A stretch of DNA of 64,000 bases from Argopecten irradians. Its lineage: Eukaryota > Mollusca > Bivalvia > Pectinida > Pectinidae. Below the pieces are notes generated by a model. That model did not search any database and was not told the DNA's origin. It saw only the letters and a program-made list of their open reading frames with translations. Numbering within the stretch: the stretch's first letter is position 1; every line of letters begins with the position of its first letter. The position numbers and the translations under genes were made by a program. The stretch lies in the NCBI RefSeq assembly GCF_041381155.1, contig NC_091144.1:21757537-21821536 (forward strand), in the 5' to 3' direction. Below, piece after piece: positions 13,568 through 24,890 of the stretch.

Positions 13568-16500
13568 TCACCTTAATCCTGGCTCTCCAAACCAACGTAT
13601 GGAATCGTCATGAGATATAAATCTGAAAGGACGTAACATTACATTAGACAAATATTGCAGTATATGATATTTCGTTGTATCAGCTATAAACATAGCATAT
13701 ATGCATATGTTTACATAGTAATCGTGTGTACACAAATACGTTTGACATTGAGCACCAATTGCGGAGGAATATTTGTAGTCCTCAAAATAGTGAAGGGGGT
13801 ATAGTAGTTTATGTTGTAGGTTCAAGGTACTGATAATATTAACATTTGAGATATGTGAGCAATAAAAAACACACTTTGAAATATAAAGATATGCAATCTT
13901 AAGTTTTAATGGATATGATAAAAATAAAAATAAATAAGATTTTGCTAAAGTATACATTATTTTGTCATAATGATTATCAACACGTTAAATACATTAACAC
14001 GTCATAAAGACGTCTTTAACTAAATAATGTGAGATGTTCCATTAGTTTCAATACAGTTGTCTATTGCAAGTATTACATTTTCAAATGCAGGTATTTCGCA
14101 TTCAAAATATACTTTGGGCTAAATAATTTGTGATAATTCAATTATAAAGCACATATGCAACATACTTAATGTGATACACAGTAAGATAAAAGTCTAGACA
14201 ACGGTGGCTACAGTTGGTTTAAGTGTGATAGGTTATGATATTAGAAGTGTATCAGAAACAAACTCCATCACTTACATTTCACAGTTTTCATGTCTGATAA
14301 TGACGTGATGTTCCTTGGTGATGTCGTCGAACTCTACACAGTTTCCGGTTCCTGTAAGAAGAAGATAGAGTATGATCGTCCATTGATTGGTTGGCTGATC
14401 TTAATGTCCTATTAACAGCTAAGGTGATTCATAGAACGTAACTCCTGCATGCGATGTGCTGCGTGTGATGCTAGCCTGTGTGCTTTAGGAGACTGCGATA
14501 TGTTAGTGTTTTCTCTCCTTGTAAAAATGGAACTTCTTTCCTTTTTATAGTGTTGTCAAATTCTGTCAGATATACGGAACAACACATCCCAGCCGGGTGA
14601 AACAGTGCTGGCTACGTACAAACCAGTCGTCTCACTTCTTTTATGCTAAACGCTAAACGAACGCAGAAACTGGCAATTTTACAGACTATGGTTTGTCTTG
14701 GCCAAGGAACATAACCCAAAGCATTCCTAACATGGGTAAGCGTTCAACGCAAATCCATACGTGAGGTTATGTCAATGGAGACGTTAGAAATCTGGAGAAA
14801 GTGAGACAGGATGAGACAGGATGAGACAGTCTTTTAATATATAGCGACAACCAGATAATTACGAATGCAAAAGTCCACAGCCTGAATGCTTTTTGTCTCC
14901 ATTTTATAATGAATCATCCATACAAACCTGGTAACTGGTCCTACACACCTGGTAGCTGGTCCTACAAACCTGGTAACTGGTCCTACACACCTAGTAACTG
15001 GTCCTACATACCTGGTAACTGGTCCTACACACCTGGTAGCTGGTCCTACAAACCTGGTAACAGGTCCTTCAAACCTAACAACTGGTCCTACAAACCCGGT
15101 AAGTGGTCCTACAAACCTGGTTCCTGGTCCTACAAACTTTGTAGCTGGTCCTACAAACCTGGTTACTGGTCATACAAACCTGGTAACTGGTCCTAAAAAC
15201 CTGGTAACTGGTCCTACAAACCTGGTAACTGGTTCTACATACCTGGTAACTGGTCCTCCGGCTCAACCTCCTCTGTTGTAGTGTAGTGCTGATCGAAGAA
15301 TGACATTGTCGTTCCTGCATGGTGGAACGCGTACGTGGATGCGTGCACGTTCATAGGTGGCGTTGTATGTGTTCCCGCGCTTGGGCTGAGATCGTGTTGT
15401 TCCACGGGATCCTCTGGAAATGTGAAAAAAATGAATGATATTGAATGAAAATTCTCATAAAAAAAATGACAAAACGTCATTTCATGTATGGATTTGCTCC
15501 ACAGGGGTCACTATACATGCCATCTTTCATAAGAAAGTCACCAGATAAAACAGATAATTCAAAATATTTTTCATAGAGATTTAGCGTTATCACCCTACCA
15601 GCTGGTGTCGGCTGTGGGATTCCACCCCGTACAGTCGTCATGTCCTCCCCGATTTCACGTTCTTCGGGGATGTCTGTTACAGACCCATGGGCTCGTTTGA
15701 CCTTCCTGGCTGTACCAGAATGAGGATGAGGATGAGGGGGAGGGGCGATAACTCCTGGTGACTCCAGTTGTGAAACACCACTTACATTGTTAGACTGTGC
15801 TGCTCCGGTGCCTATTAGACCTGAAACAGAAAATAATAAAAACAAAAATACGTGACGACAACTTAATAGTCCCCATGCATCCATTCCTGTTTGTGTGTCC
15901 TTCAACTCGTACAAACCGATCGCGAACTTTCGATATGGTGGAGTTAACGTTATAGACCTCTAATTTCGCTGTCATGTCTGCGCTTGTACTTGGTAACGAG
16001 TTAATTTTTTATTTAGTTAGAGATTGGTAATTTTTTCACATCGAAATTCCTTTTTAACACGGTAACGTAACATTTATATATGAAATTAAAACATACAGTA
16101 ATGCATTTACACATTATTATTTCAAATGTGTCTCCAATGTGCTAAAGATACAGATGTTTTTTGTTTTTTATTTCACAACTTTTATCTGTTTTACTCTCTT
16201 TCACTGAACGTAATGTCTCAATAATAAACTAAACAAAATGTCTGCCAACGTGAAAGTGTTGATGTACGGCAATCACTCTGAAGTTATCATTTATTGCTCT
16301 TCCCCACTTTTTTATTGATATGAACAAAAATGTCACCTTAAAGATGCTCCACCGCCGACAGAGCATAAATGATACTCATCATCTGAACAATAATTAGTGT
16401 TTAATCGTGTATACATAAGTCTAATTAACACAAAAAAATATATAAAATCATTTATTTTGCCTTTGGGTCATGAGCAATCAGTACTTCATTCCATATGGAT

Positions 16501-17368
16501 ATAGTGCAGCGGAATTTTTTCGAGATGCAATTAATTAGTTTAATTTTTATACATTTAACTTGAAGTAAAACCAGAAGCTCAAACTTTTCAATGGCGGTAA
16601 GGGTGTAAGTAAGTAATTTTTGTAACTGAATAAAAATACTAAATCGTCTGCTGTTGTTTTTGATAATGAAAAAATACCATTTGTCAGCGGTGGAGCATCT
16701 TTAATGTTTTTGTTATCATAAATAACTTTTAGAAATCAACACAATCTGGGTATCAACGTTAATTATAACATTTAGTTTAAACGAACAGAATAGTTCTTCG
16801 AACATTGCGTTATTTATAATCCTTATGAAACCATAGTCTAAAATGATTTTGCGATAAGGTTGGTAGTATATAATAAAAATATGTTTTAGAGAAAATAATA
16901 AAACGTGTTACTAGATTTTATGACGAAGCAAATCCCCATGTTTCACAACTAAGGTATTATCCCTGCTGTTGTTTGATAGTCACACATCAGTAACCTTTCA
17001 TCAGTAGGTTCCATTTTTAATTTTTCACTTCAAGCTGATGCATCGACTAATAAATGGATGGTCACAAATTATTCAATATCATAACAACGTTTTCCGTAAA
17101 TAGTAAACTTGCCATCAAAAATACGAGTACATTTGTAAATAAAAGTCATGAACTTAGTACACCTTGTTTGCAGTCTTACATTTCGTACCATCGTCAATGA
17201 TATCATTAGTATGATCAAACCTCTTTTGATATTGCTGCAACAAAAAATGCAATAAATCAAAATATATTTGTTTTAATAATAATACTGTAAATATGAACAA
17301 ACATACAAAGATAAGCTTTAATACTTACTAAGAACAGAAACTCCTAATATGACCAAGAGATACTCCAT
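13568..17368 (-). CDS. Secreted protein of unknown function, five exons, 187 aa
   Basis: I do not recognise the family. Coding exons, in transcript order: 17368-17329, 15820-15599, 15413-15243, 14351-14276, 13622-13568 (564 nt in all). Every junction is GT-AG and the phases (1, 1, 1, 2) agree. Exon 1 encodes MEYLLVILGVSVL, a signal-peptide core ending at a GTAAGT donor. The mature part is low-complexity: proline- and histidine-rich (HPHPH near residue 35), a basic RKVKR stretch near residue 54 that could be a prohormone-convertase site, then acidic and threonine-rich sequence. The C-terminal 45 residues (exons 4-5) look more structured, with two cysteines, in CVEFDD and HENCE, and the ending RWFGEPGLR. 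No membrane segment follows the signal peptide, so it is probably extracellular. Splicing was inferred by eye. If the exon-3 donor is skipped, translation stops at 15235-15237. Confidence 0.6.
14385..14560 (+). repeat. Interspersed repeat copy, possibly SINE-like
   Basis: Contains AATGTCCTATTAACAGCTA and GGAGACTGCGATAT in the same order and spacing as the copy at 22983-23185. I remember this motif as a common bivalve repeat. The class is not shown by the sequence. It lies just upstream (minus strand) of exon 4 of the secreted-protein gene, in intron 3. Confidence 0.5.
14917..15260. repeat. 21-bp minisatellite in intron 3
   Basis: About 16 tandem copies of a 21-bp unit built on TGGTCCTACAAACCTGGTA. 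The period equals seven codons, so the plus strand shows a spurious ORF repeating SYKPGNW. Read on the minus strand, the first unit gives the end of exon 3 and its GTATGT donor at 15242-15237, and it also carries an in-frame TAG. Confidence 0.95.
16338..16704 (+). mobile_element. Short TIR element (MITE), 367 bp
   Basis: Begins TTAAAGATGCTCCACCGC and ends GCGGTGGAGCATCTTTAA, perfect 18-bp terminal inverted repeats. No ORF. It lies in intron 1 of the secreted-protein gene. Relatives are at about 24050-24410 and 48061-48195. A TTAA target duplication cannot be separated from the TIR ends. Confidence 0.8.
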
Positions 17369-17581
17369 TGTTCTCGGCGCCTTTGTTGTAATTCGTACAA
17401 AACTGTTAATGCACGGCGAATACACAATAACGCCATGGGACCATATACAACACTGTATGTTCACGTCAACTTTTCATCGACTCGGGGTCTCCGGTACATC
17501 AAATGACCGCCATTTTTACCACCTCAATGTCTGTAGGTTTGCTAGCGCTCAATGAACTTAGATAAACATGTAAGCCAGGAG

Positions 17582-17588
17582 TTTTATA
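17582..17588 (-). promoter_or_regulatory. Possible TATA box of the secreted-protein gene
   Basis: TATAAAA on the minus strand, about 215 bases before the ATG at 17368. This would give a 5' leader of about 185 nt. No second support. Confidence 0.3.
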
Positions 17589-17599
17589 TGATGTCTAGA

Positions 17600-19016
17600 G
17601 TAGAAATTGTTTTATATAGATTAGATTATTTTTCCATTGTTTTATTTACGTATATCAATATGGGACTTGTGTCGCACTAAAAAGGACTTTTCGTGTCCCG
17701 CGTTCCTGCTCAGTATTTCCCGTGTATAACATTCTTTGATGCTAATATTTTTGTTTGTAAACAAAAACTGTCATCACACAAAACATGCCTGTAATTGGAG
17801 ATATATGTCACAAGTAATTACCGACATTATATGCATGTCCGACTTTTAGCCCGAAGGCCTGACTTCTGACCCTAAAAACCCTGAAACATACACAGCCTAG
17901 TCGGTCCGAGCAGATAATTCATAAAAGGCCGCATACGGCCAAACAGATAGCGGAAACTTTCATCACTTTTAACGTTGATGATACTTCAACAATATAATGT
18001 TGGACGAGACACTTTGGATCATTATGTCGTGTCAAAATTGTCTATCAGAAATTCCTCAATATCAGCATCTAACATTATTAGATTACGTTGATAATCGATA
18101 TATGTTTGTCTGTTTGCACAGATGTCACTATATATTGTATGATTGTTCAATTTCACGATTGTAAAATACATCCTCTGATAATTATGTCAAACAACGATTT
18201 AATTTGAATTTAAATTTGCACGACTTCGGATGAATCTGCGAATTCAGTGAAATTAAAACCCCACGAACATTTAGCAACTTTTCAGTATGTTTTCCTTTCG
18301 TATTAATGTTAGTTAAGCATGCACTGTTACAATCAAATTATATCTCACAATTATTTTCAAAAAGAAACAAGCAGTTTCGATGTAGTCATTTTTATATATC
18401 ATTACATGTAATTACTTAAACCCAATTTTCTATATACATCTGCAATAACACAGTTTGAAAAGAAACATGTATAAATTTTAACATTTTAAAGAAAATTGAA
18501 TAAGACAAAAATATTTTGTTGTAACAGAATTCATTTCATGTACTCGCAGCTCATTTGGCGTACTTTGACTTGCATAACACCTAGAGGACCAGCGTTCGAA
18601 TACCAGATCGGATATGTAGGATGTGGACTCTCAGGATATTCATTCATGGAAAGTCACACCATTTGTTGTGTCAAACAAGAGAATTGAATGATAGTACAAG
18701 TTTTGCATTGCTTCGCAAATGTAAAATTGATGCCAGGCTCTCTATGACCAATTCCGAGAGTGAAACCAATTGTGACCAAATATTTTCATATACACTCCAA
18801 AATATGTATACAATGTATCTCGTTTGTTTATACGTAATGTATAATAGATTTTATCTTTCTTGTAAATGCTTATGAAAGTTCTGTCTGGGCATCTGACGTA
18901 AGATGCGCCAATAATAGGCAAAAGAAAACCTGGCATGACAATTGCCGTTTGTCAGCTATAATTGCACGAAGTAAATTACAACAAAAACTTGAAATATAGA
19001 TTAAAGAGCAAGGTCA
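17600..19016. other. Intergenic, no gene seen
   Basis: Only short ORFs on both strands. The one notable item is a degenerate tRNA-like sequence at 18546-18612. Confidence 0.5.
18546..18612 (+). other. Degenerate tRNA-like sequence
   Basis: GCAGCTCATTTGGCGTAC resembles a tRNA D-arm and A-box, and GTTCGAATACC 43 bases later resembles a T-arm and B-box. The stems do not pair well and the acceptor stem is poor, so this is a tRNA relic or the head of a tRNA-derived SINE rather than a working tRNA gene. Confidence 0.3.
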
Positions 19017-19022
19017 TTTAAT
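19017..19022 (-). terminator. Possible ATTAAA poly(A) signal of MLKHVV copy 1
   Basis: ATTAAA on the minus strand, 139 bases after the stop codon at 19161. No AATAAA is nearer, so this is the best candidate. Confidence 0.4.
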
Positions 19023-19160
19023 AATTGGTATAAGCACATTATATATACAGGTACATTAAAGTGTCAACAGGGCAAAATGTCTTTTGTATTATGAAAGCAC
19101 ATACATCAGATGTACTTGTACTTATAAAATTCGATTATATCTGGGTATTTTATGTATAAA

Positions 19161-20300
19161 TCAGTCCACTTCTTCACAAAAAAAGTCAAAACCTTCACTA
19201 TAAATGGTAGCACCACATATTATAGGGGTAACCACAGTTCGTTGGCGAGTCAGTCTTTCTTTCAACACATTTAGAATCGTCTTTGAAATCCTCTTCTTAG
19301 AAAAAGCCACAGTCCGAGCTAGATGTGAGGTTAGCGAGGACTCCGATCGGGACTTTTTATAAGGTTTGTTGATTCTCATCGGGCTGACACCAAGGTTCAT
19401 AGGGGACACACGTTCGGCGAAACTAACACTCTCTCGAAGAGGGCTAATTTCCGGTTTCTTAATACGTCTAGGAGTGATTGTATTTCTGACACATCTGGAA
19501 CATTTCGGGAATTTGGCTGAAGACAGTGGGAACCTTTCTCCGACAAACGCCTTGAGCTTGATCACGGGAGTTCTGGAAAGTTCCTTTTCGACATTAGCAT
19601 TTGCTATATTTTTCATAGGACGACTCAACTCTTCATCTCCACGAAATGTATCGTCGGTTGTCTGGATTTGGTATTTAGCTGGTATTCGTAACTCTCTGTG
19701 CTCATGTCTGCTTCCTATTGTCGAATTCTCGTTACCCACAGTATCGCATTCCATCCTCTCATTTCCAATGACGTCACTTCCGGTTCCCATGTCCAACTTT
19801 ATCATGTCGTCTGTTGATTCATTTTCACACACCGCGATACGACTGCCATGATTATCGTGATCAACGCTTCTGGTTTCTTGCTTTAGCATAAGTATTATAT
19901 TAGTAGAGGCCGTAGCGGGAAACACTTCCGGTTGTTGACTTCCGGTATCGAATACAGATTTGCCATCCAGACACACTTGATTCGCCGACGAACTTTTTGT
20001 TATTACCTTGGTATTGCCGCGAACTTTCCCAAGACGTGCACGGATCTCTCTATCCCTCTGTCGAAGAGTTTCCGCTCTTCTTCTTATCACGGCGAGTTTC
20101 CGGTCCGACATTTTGGCGTGGAAGTGTAGTCCGTTGTAATTCTGTTCATTTTCTGCGATTCCGGCTGTCACCCTTAAAAGTGGCGATGATATTGATCCTC
20201 GTAATGAAGTCGCGTTTGTCCTTTGAAACTTAATTCCTGTTTTTAATGTGATAGAACCATTTTGTTGGTTCCCCGGTCTGTCCACTACGTGCTTCAACAT
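19161..20300 (-). CDS. MLKHVV-family protein, copy 1, 379 aa
   Basis: Unrecognised family; founder-like longest member, one exon. The start is set at MLKHVV because all four copies share it and the sequence upstream does not align. A lysine/arginine-rich segment at residues 64-96, around RKLAVIRRRAETLRQRDREI, is the best-conserved block and probably a long basic helix; it ends in RARL (87-90), a destruction-box core. Later come a variable acidic middle, KAFVGERFP (250-258), CSRC (267-270), TPRR (276-279), SPMR (306-309) and a basic tail with KKRISK. TPRR and SPMR match the CDK consensus S/T-P-x-K/R. A nuclear, mitotically phosphorylated protein is plausible, by inference. It has about 30 C-terminal residues absent from the other copies and lies in opposite orientation to them. 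Confidence 0.8.
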   Translation of the reverse strand: MLKHVVDRPGNQQNGSITLKTGIKFQRTNATSLRGSISSPLLRVTAGIAENEQNYNGLHFHAKMSDRKLAVIRRRAETLRQRDREIRARLGKVRGNTKVITKSSSANQVCLDGKSVFDTGSQQPEVFPATASTNIILMLKQETRSVDHDNHGSRIAVCENESTDDMIKLDMGTGSDVIGNERMECDTVGNENSTIGSRHEHRELRIPAKYQIQTTDDTFRGDEELSRPMKNIANANVEKELSRTPVIKLKAFVGERFPLSSAKFPKCSRCVRNTITPRRIKKPEISPLRESVSFAERVSPMNLGVSPMRINKPYKKSRSESSLTSHLARTVAFSKKRISKTILNVLKERLTRQRTVVTPIICGATIYSEGFDFFCEEVD

Positions 20301-20488
20301 GGTTATAACTATAATATATAGTGATATACGTACACGTTTTGATGATACAAGTCCACTATTTGATATATTCTTTTCCAGAAAAGTCAACTTCTTAATTGCG
20401 ATGATTTTTAACAGAAATGTATACAATTTTATAGAAGACTTTGAAATATTGCAGAGAGTGTGATGTTTAATTCTGGGAGCGGCCGTGG

Positions 20489-20495
20489 TTTTATA
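20489..20495 (-). promoter_or_regulatory. TATA box of MLKHVV copy 1
   Basis: TATAAAA on the minus strand, 195 bases before the ATG, followed by a leader without introns. The upstream minus-strand sequence carries GCTGACC twice, as in the promoters of the other copies. Confidence 0.6.
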
Positions 20496-20501
20496 CCGCA
20501 C

Positions 20502-22920
20502 CCTTCACGGCACTGTCATTATATTGGCATTGATCTTGAGTAGCACACGCCCGGGGGCCGGGTCAGCGGTCAGCATGTACACGAGGTAATTATAATTAGT
20601 TCCTCGTGGGCACGTGGCATCATGGCACGTCGATAGATATATGGCTATATTGTGTTATTAGTGTAAAACAACAGGTTTGTTTTCCGAGGCGGAATGTTTT
20701 TCACAGGAAACTCGTGTCTATAAACAATGAAGAATAAGAATGGCATTTAGAGTCCTCAGTTGACATTGTCAGACAGTAAATTCAAATTTCGTCTGATAAA
20801 TCTGATCTTAACCGCATAAACAATATAAAATTTATTAGGATCTTTTTGGAAATTGATGGATGTAGGCTGGAAGCCTCTATACCCTACCATCAATATATAT
20901 ATGTACATGTACACACAAATAAAGAAATGATCGATAACTAGTACATGTTTATCAATGTTTTCCAGTGTTTATTTACATTGCTTCAAAGTTGTATACTGTA
21001 TCTGCATCTATTATATATGTTGCAGAAATGATTCCATACATCTATTATTCTATTACTGAAGATTTGTTTTTCTTAACTTTAAATTACAAAGCTTCTTTAA
21101 AGTTGTATTTCTGGTAATTTTCATTGTAACGATATGTCGCTTTAATATTTGATATTTGAACATGGACATGTAACTTAATGATTAAGCTCCCCAAAACCAT
21201 ATGTCAGCCTGTAAGAGAGCCGAAATCTAGGGATCATATATTCCTGGTTTTGAATAAAACGCCTTCAATCACCGCCATGTTCAGTACCTTCGGGTTTTGT
21301 CGGAATTCCGAATCGCATCACGTGACTGACGTCCACACGTCCTGCACGTGGTGATCAAGGTAACTAGCGTAAGCGCACATGTGTTTGTTTACGTTTTCCT
21401 TCTGGCTAAAATGAGCAAATCGTGCTGGTATATGTATATGTATGTCCATGATTTATGGATATCCATCAAACATACAGACAATATCTGCCTTTTATATTTT
21501 CAAACAATCTTTCATAAAACAATTCTTATTAATAACGAGAGTAGTCAGATATAGGTTCACGGGAGGTAACTCCTATAAGAGGCAAACACTATATCGATCT
21601 GTACATGTGATCTCTGATTATAAAATATATATGGAATCGTTTGAACATTTTCGATGTCCGACGTCAGCGGTGTAGCGCCCGTGCATGCTTGCATGCTCCA
21701 TGCAAAAAAAAAAAAAAAACAAACAAAAAAAACCTGAGTAACATTTTAGTACAGTCAGAATATATGCATGTGTAAACACATAACGCTGCAGAATATAACT
21801 AACTTAACTTTGTGCAGCACATTTGAAAGACTTAGTGAAGATTTGCCATTCAGGTAGAATAATCTATAAATTTCCGGTTACCAATGTTAAATGTGGTTAT
21901 GTTTGAATCATGTCGAAGACAATATTAGACTTCACCAAAATCCCTCAAGCAAATGTGGATTTTGAATCGGCAAACGCTTACATTTTACCAAAATAAGTTA
22001 GAGATATTCTGAAAACAAATAATTATGTTAAAATAATAGCAAAACATCTAAAATAGCACTTGCAACATGTTTTTGGTTTTAGAAACGAAAACAAAAAGTT
22101 AATTTTCCAATTTTGGTTCCCTTCCCGCCCCGTTAAAACGGGTGATAATCCATGATTTCCGGTGTATTACTCACGAAATAGTATACGGGTTTTTTGTGGA
22201 ATATGAACAGGTTGTGCATTAGGTAGAAAACTTGTAGTCAATAAAATGTTTATTTAATTGATTGAGGTGTTCGAGTACTGGTCCCTTCTTACGCAATTTC
22301 CGCCATTTTGACAGTAGTCTTTGACTCGCCGTGGTAAACAAAGCAGCACGTGAACTTAATTTTAATTTTGTTGAAAATATTCGCCATAAGTTTGTCCTCA
22401 GTTAAAATAACACAAAATTCAAACATTGTTTATTATTTTTATTTTTACAGCCAAAATCCGTGCTTTTTGTTCGAGCACCGGTCAGGGAAGTCTAGTATAT
22501 TACGATTATATGTATATAAAATTACCGATGTTCTAATTTTGTGTAATATTTTTCCATGGTTATCACCTAAATATCATGACCTCAATTTAACCATTCGTAT
22601 ACCCGTTAATAGTTACCATAGAGGTAAAATGGTTACTACATTGTAACAATTTTCAGTCAACTTCTGGGGTGAAGGAGGCGGGGCGAAGCCCCTCATACCC
22701 CCTACTCCCAAAACCTAGCTACGCCGCTGATTTTGCATTTGTTTAATGTTGTTACCTCATTTTAGGACATCGATATGAATTTTCATTTGTTATTATTGTT
22801 TTTAAGAAAATGTGAATTTTTGTTTCGTAAACGTATGGGGCCGAAACGTTTCCGAGTGAAAAAGATATAAGTTTATTTAAAATTACGATATAAACGCGAC
22901 AAGATCTATTTCGGCTGCCT
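20502..22920. other. Intergenic, no gene seen
   Basis: Short ORFs only. There is an A-run microsatellite with interruptions at about 21704-21733, and a GC-rich patch at 22660-22735 (GGGCGAAGCCCC hairpin, then CTAGCTACGCCGCTGA) that looks like the end of an interspersed repeat. Confidence 0.5.
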
Positions 22921-22924
22921 TAAG

Positions 22925-23790
22925 AACAAGGTTATAACACTAGATCAATGTAAGATTCCCCGTGTTATAACACTAGATACATTCCCCGTTTTTTGTTTGT
23001 TTGTTTGTTTGTTTGCTTAATTAACGTCCTATTAACAGCTATGGTCATGTAAGGACGGCCTCCCATGCACGTGGTATGCCCGCGTGTATGCCGTTTGAGG
23101 TGCGTGTTTTGGGAGACTGCGGTATATTCATGTTATGTCTTCTTGTATAACGGAACCGTTGCCCCCTTTTTTAGTGCCATATAACACTAGATAAATTCCC
23201 TGTGTTATAACACTAGATAAATTCCCCGTATTATAACACTAGATAAATTCCCCGTGTTATAACACTAGATGAATGCCCCGTGTTATAACACTAGATAAAT
23301 TCCCTGTGTTATAACACTAGATAAATTCCCTGTGTTATAACACTAGATAAATTCCCCGTGTTATAACACTAGATAAATTCCCCGTGTTATAACACTAGAT
23401 ACATTCCCCGTGTTATAACACTAGATAAATTCCCCGTGTTATAACATTAGTTAAATGTCCCGTGTAAATACACTAGATAAATGCCCCGTGTTATAACATT
23501 AGATAAATGCCCCGTGTAAATACACTAGATAAATACCCCGTGTTATAACATTAGTTAAATGCCCCGTGTAAATACACTAGATAAATGCCCCGTGTTATAA
23601 CATTAGATAAATGCCCCGTGTAAATACACTAGATAATTTCCCCGTGTTATAACATTAGTTAAATGCCCCGTGTAAATACACTAGATAAATGCCCCGTGTT
23701 ATAACATTAGATAAATGCCCAGTGTAAATACACTAGATAATTTCCCCGTGTTATAACATAAGATAAATGCCCCGTGTAAATCTTTGTTAC
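22925..23790. repeat. 26-bp minisatellite with higher-order structure
   Basis: Roughly 25 copies of a unit containing TTATAACACTAGATAAA followed by a C-rich CCCCGTG. The first half is nearly uniform. From about 23440 two variants alternate, one with TTATAACATTAG and one with AAATACACTAG, giving a dimer of about 52 bp. A different repeat interrupts the array at 22983-23185. Not CRISPR: there are no unique spacers. Confidence 0.95.
22983..23185 (+). repeat. Interspersed repeat inserted in the minisatellite
   Basis: Starts with a (GTTT)n run, then TTAACGTCCTATTAACAGC, then GGGAGACTGCGGTATATTC. It shares motifs and order with 14385-14560 and separates the first two minisatellite units from the rest, so it inserted after the array had begun to form. 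Confidence 0.65.
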
Positions 23791-24049
23791 AATGAAGGTT
23801 TATTTCGCTGTGTGTTATAAAGTGATAGTCAAGTACCGCACGGTTATTAAGAGGACACCGGAAACATAAGTCGACCCGCATTATAAATAACATTTCATTT
23901 TTTATTAAGATTGTTATGGAAATGAATATGAGTGTAGTAATAACAGTAAACTTATAAATAATGTAACTCAACAAATTTATCAAATTTGTTTCACAGTTAC
24001 TTAAAGAATAATTTTAAATCAATATTTCCAGATGTTACTTAATTTTATG

Positions 24050-24410
24050 AGAACTCAAACCACCGCCGACAGAAACGAAAATCGTCATTTGAACAATAGT
24101 GATGTTTATTTGTGTATATGTGTCTAATTAACACAAAAATACATATAAAAAATATTTTGCTTTTGGTGCATGTACAACTGTACAATCAGTATTTCATACC
24201 ATTCAATACATGGTGCCATGTATTTGTTTCGGGACAAATTATTTTTTTTTAGTTTAATTTGTTTACATAATTAAAAGTAAAATAGAAGCGCAAACTTTTC
24301 AGCGATGTTAAATAAATAACTTTTGTAATAACTGAAGAAAAATAACAACTTGTCTTCTCCTATTTGTGGATAGCAAAAAATACCATTCGTCAGCGGTGTA
24401 GCATCATTAA
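24050..24410 (+). mobile_element. Second copy of the 367-bp TIR element
   Basis: Aligns along its length with 16338-16704: CACCGCCGACAGA, GTCTAATTAACACAAAAA, then CGTCAGCGGTGTAGCATCAT. The left tip is eroded. It ends just before the conserved promoter block of MLKHVV copy 2. Confidence 0.7.
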
Positions 24411-24416
24411 TTTCAA

Positions 24417-24735
24417 ACAGACCCAATTTGATGACATGTTCAATTAATATTGTCCTAATCTTGGTATCTCTCTATCATTACACTCTAATTGCCATTTACG
24501 ACGTTCCACTCTAGTTGTCACAGGTACGTACCACCGTACGTTTCCTGTAAAAACAGAACCGTACACCCGTTATTTATCCTAATTAATTACACGGTCAATA
24601 TGTAAAATGGTCATGTCAATAATTAATGTCACCTGCCCATCCCCATGAGGGACTCGACTCGCGTGCGCTGACCACATGACTGCCCTAGGCGTGTACTCGT
24701 GTCAATGGCCGTTTCCGTTCCGTTCCGTATATAAG
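24417..24735 (+). promoter_or_regulatory. Promoter of MLKHVV copy 2
   Basis: TATATAAG at 24728-24735, 163 bases before the ATG. Upstream are CTCGACTCGCGTGCGCTGAC (about 24653), CAATGGCCGTTTCCGT and a far block GACATGTTCAATTA. All recur at matching distances before copies 3 and 4. Confidence 0.75.
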
Positions 24736-24890
24736 CGCGTCCACTTTTTCTTCTCAATATCATTCACTGGATTATCTACAACATTTCAAACTATCAATAC
24801 CAGACGTTGTGAACAGCCTGTGAAATCTAACGTTATATAGGAGTTGTGAGCGTCTCTGACTTTTACCAGATATTACAAAACCTTATCAAT

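Noticed and set aside
15235-15242. Stop codon TAG as the true end of the secreted protein (146 aa, three exons)
   Set aside because: A GTATGT donor just before it joins in phase to two further exons with good splice sites; kept only as an alternative form.
19366-19851. 161-codon plus-strand ORF
   Set aside because: Antisense shadow of MLKHVV copy 1, which has conserved relatives on the opposite reading.
22925-23790. Regular repeats reminiscent of a CRISPR array
   Set aside because: Units are directly adjacent with no unique spacers, and the genome is eukaryotic; it is a minisatellite.
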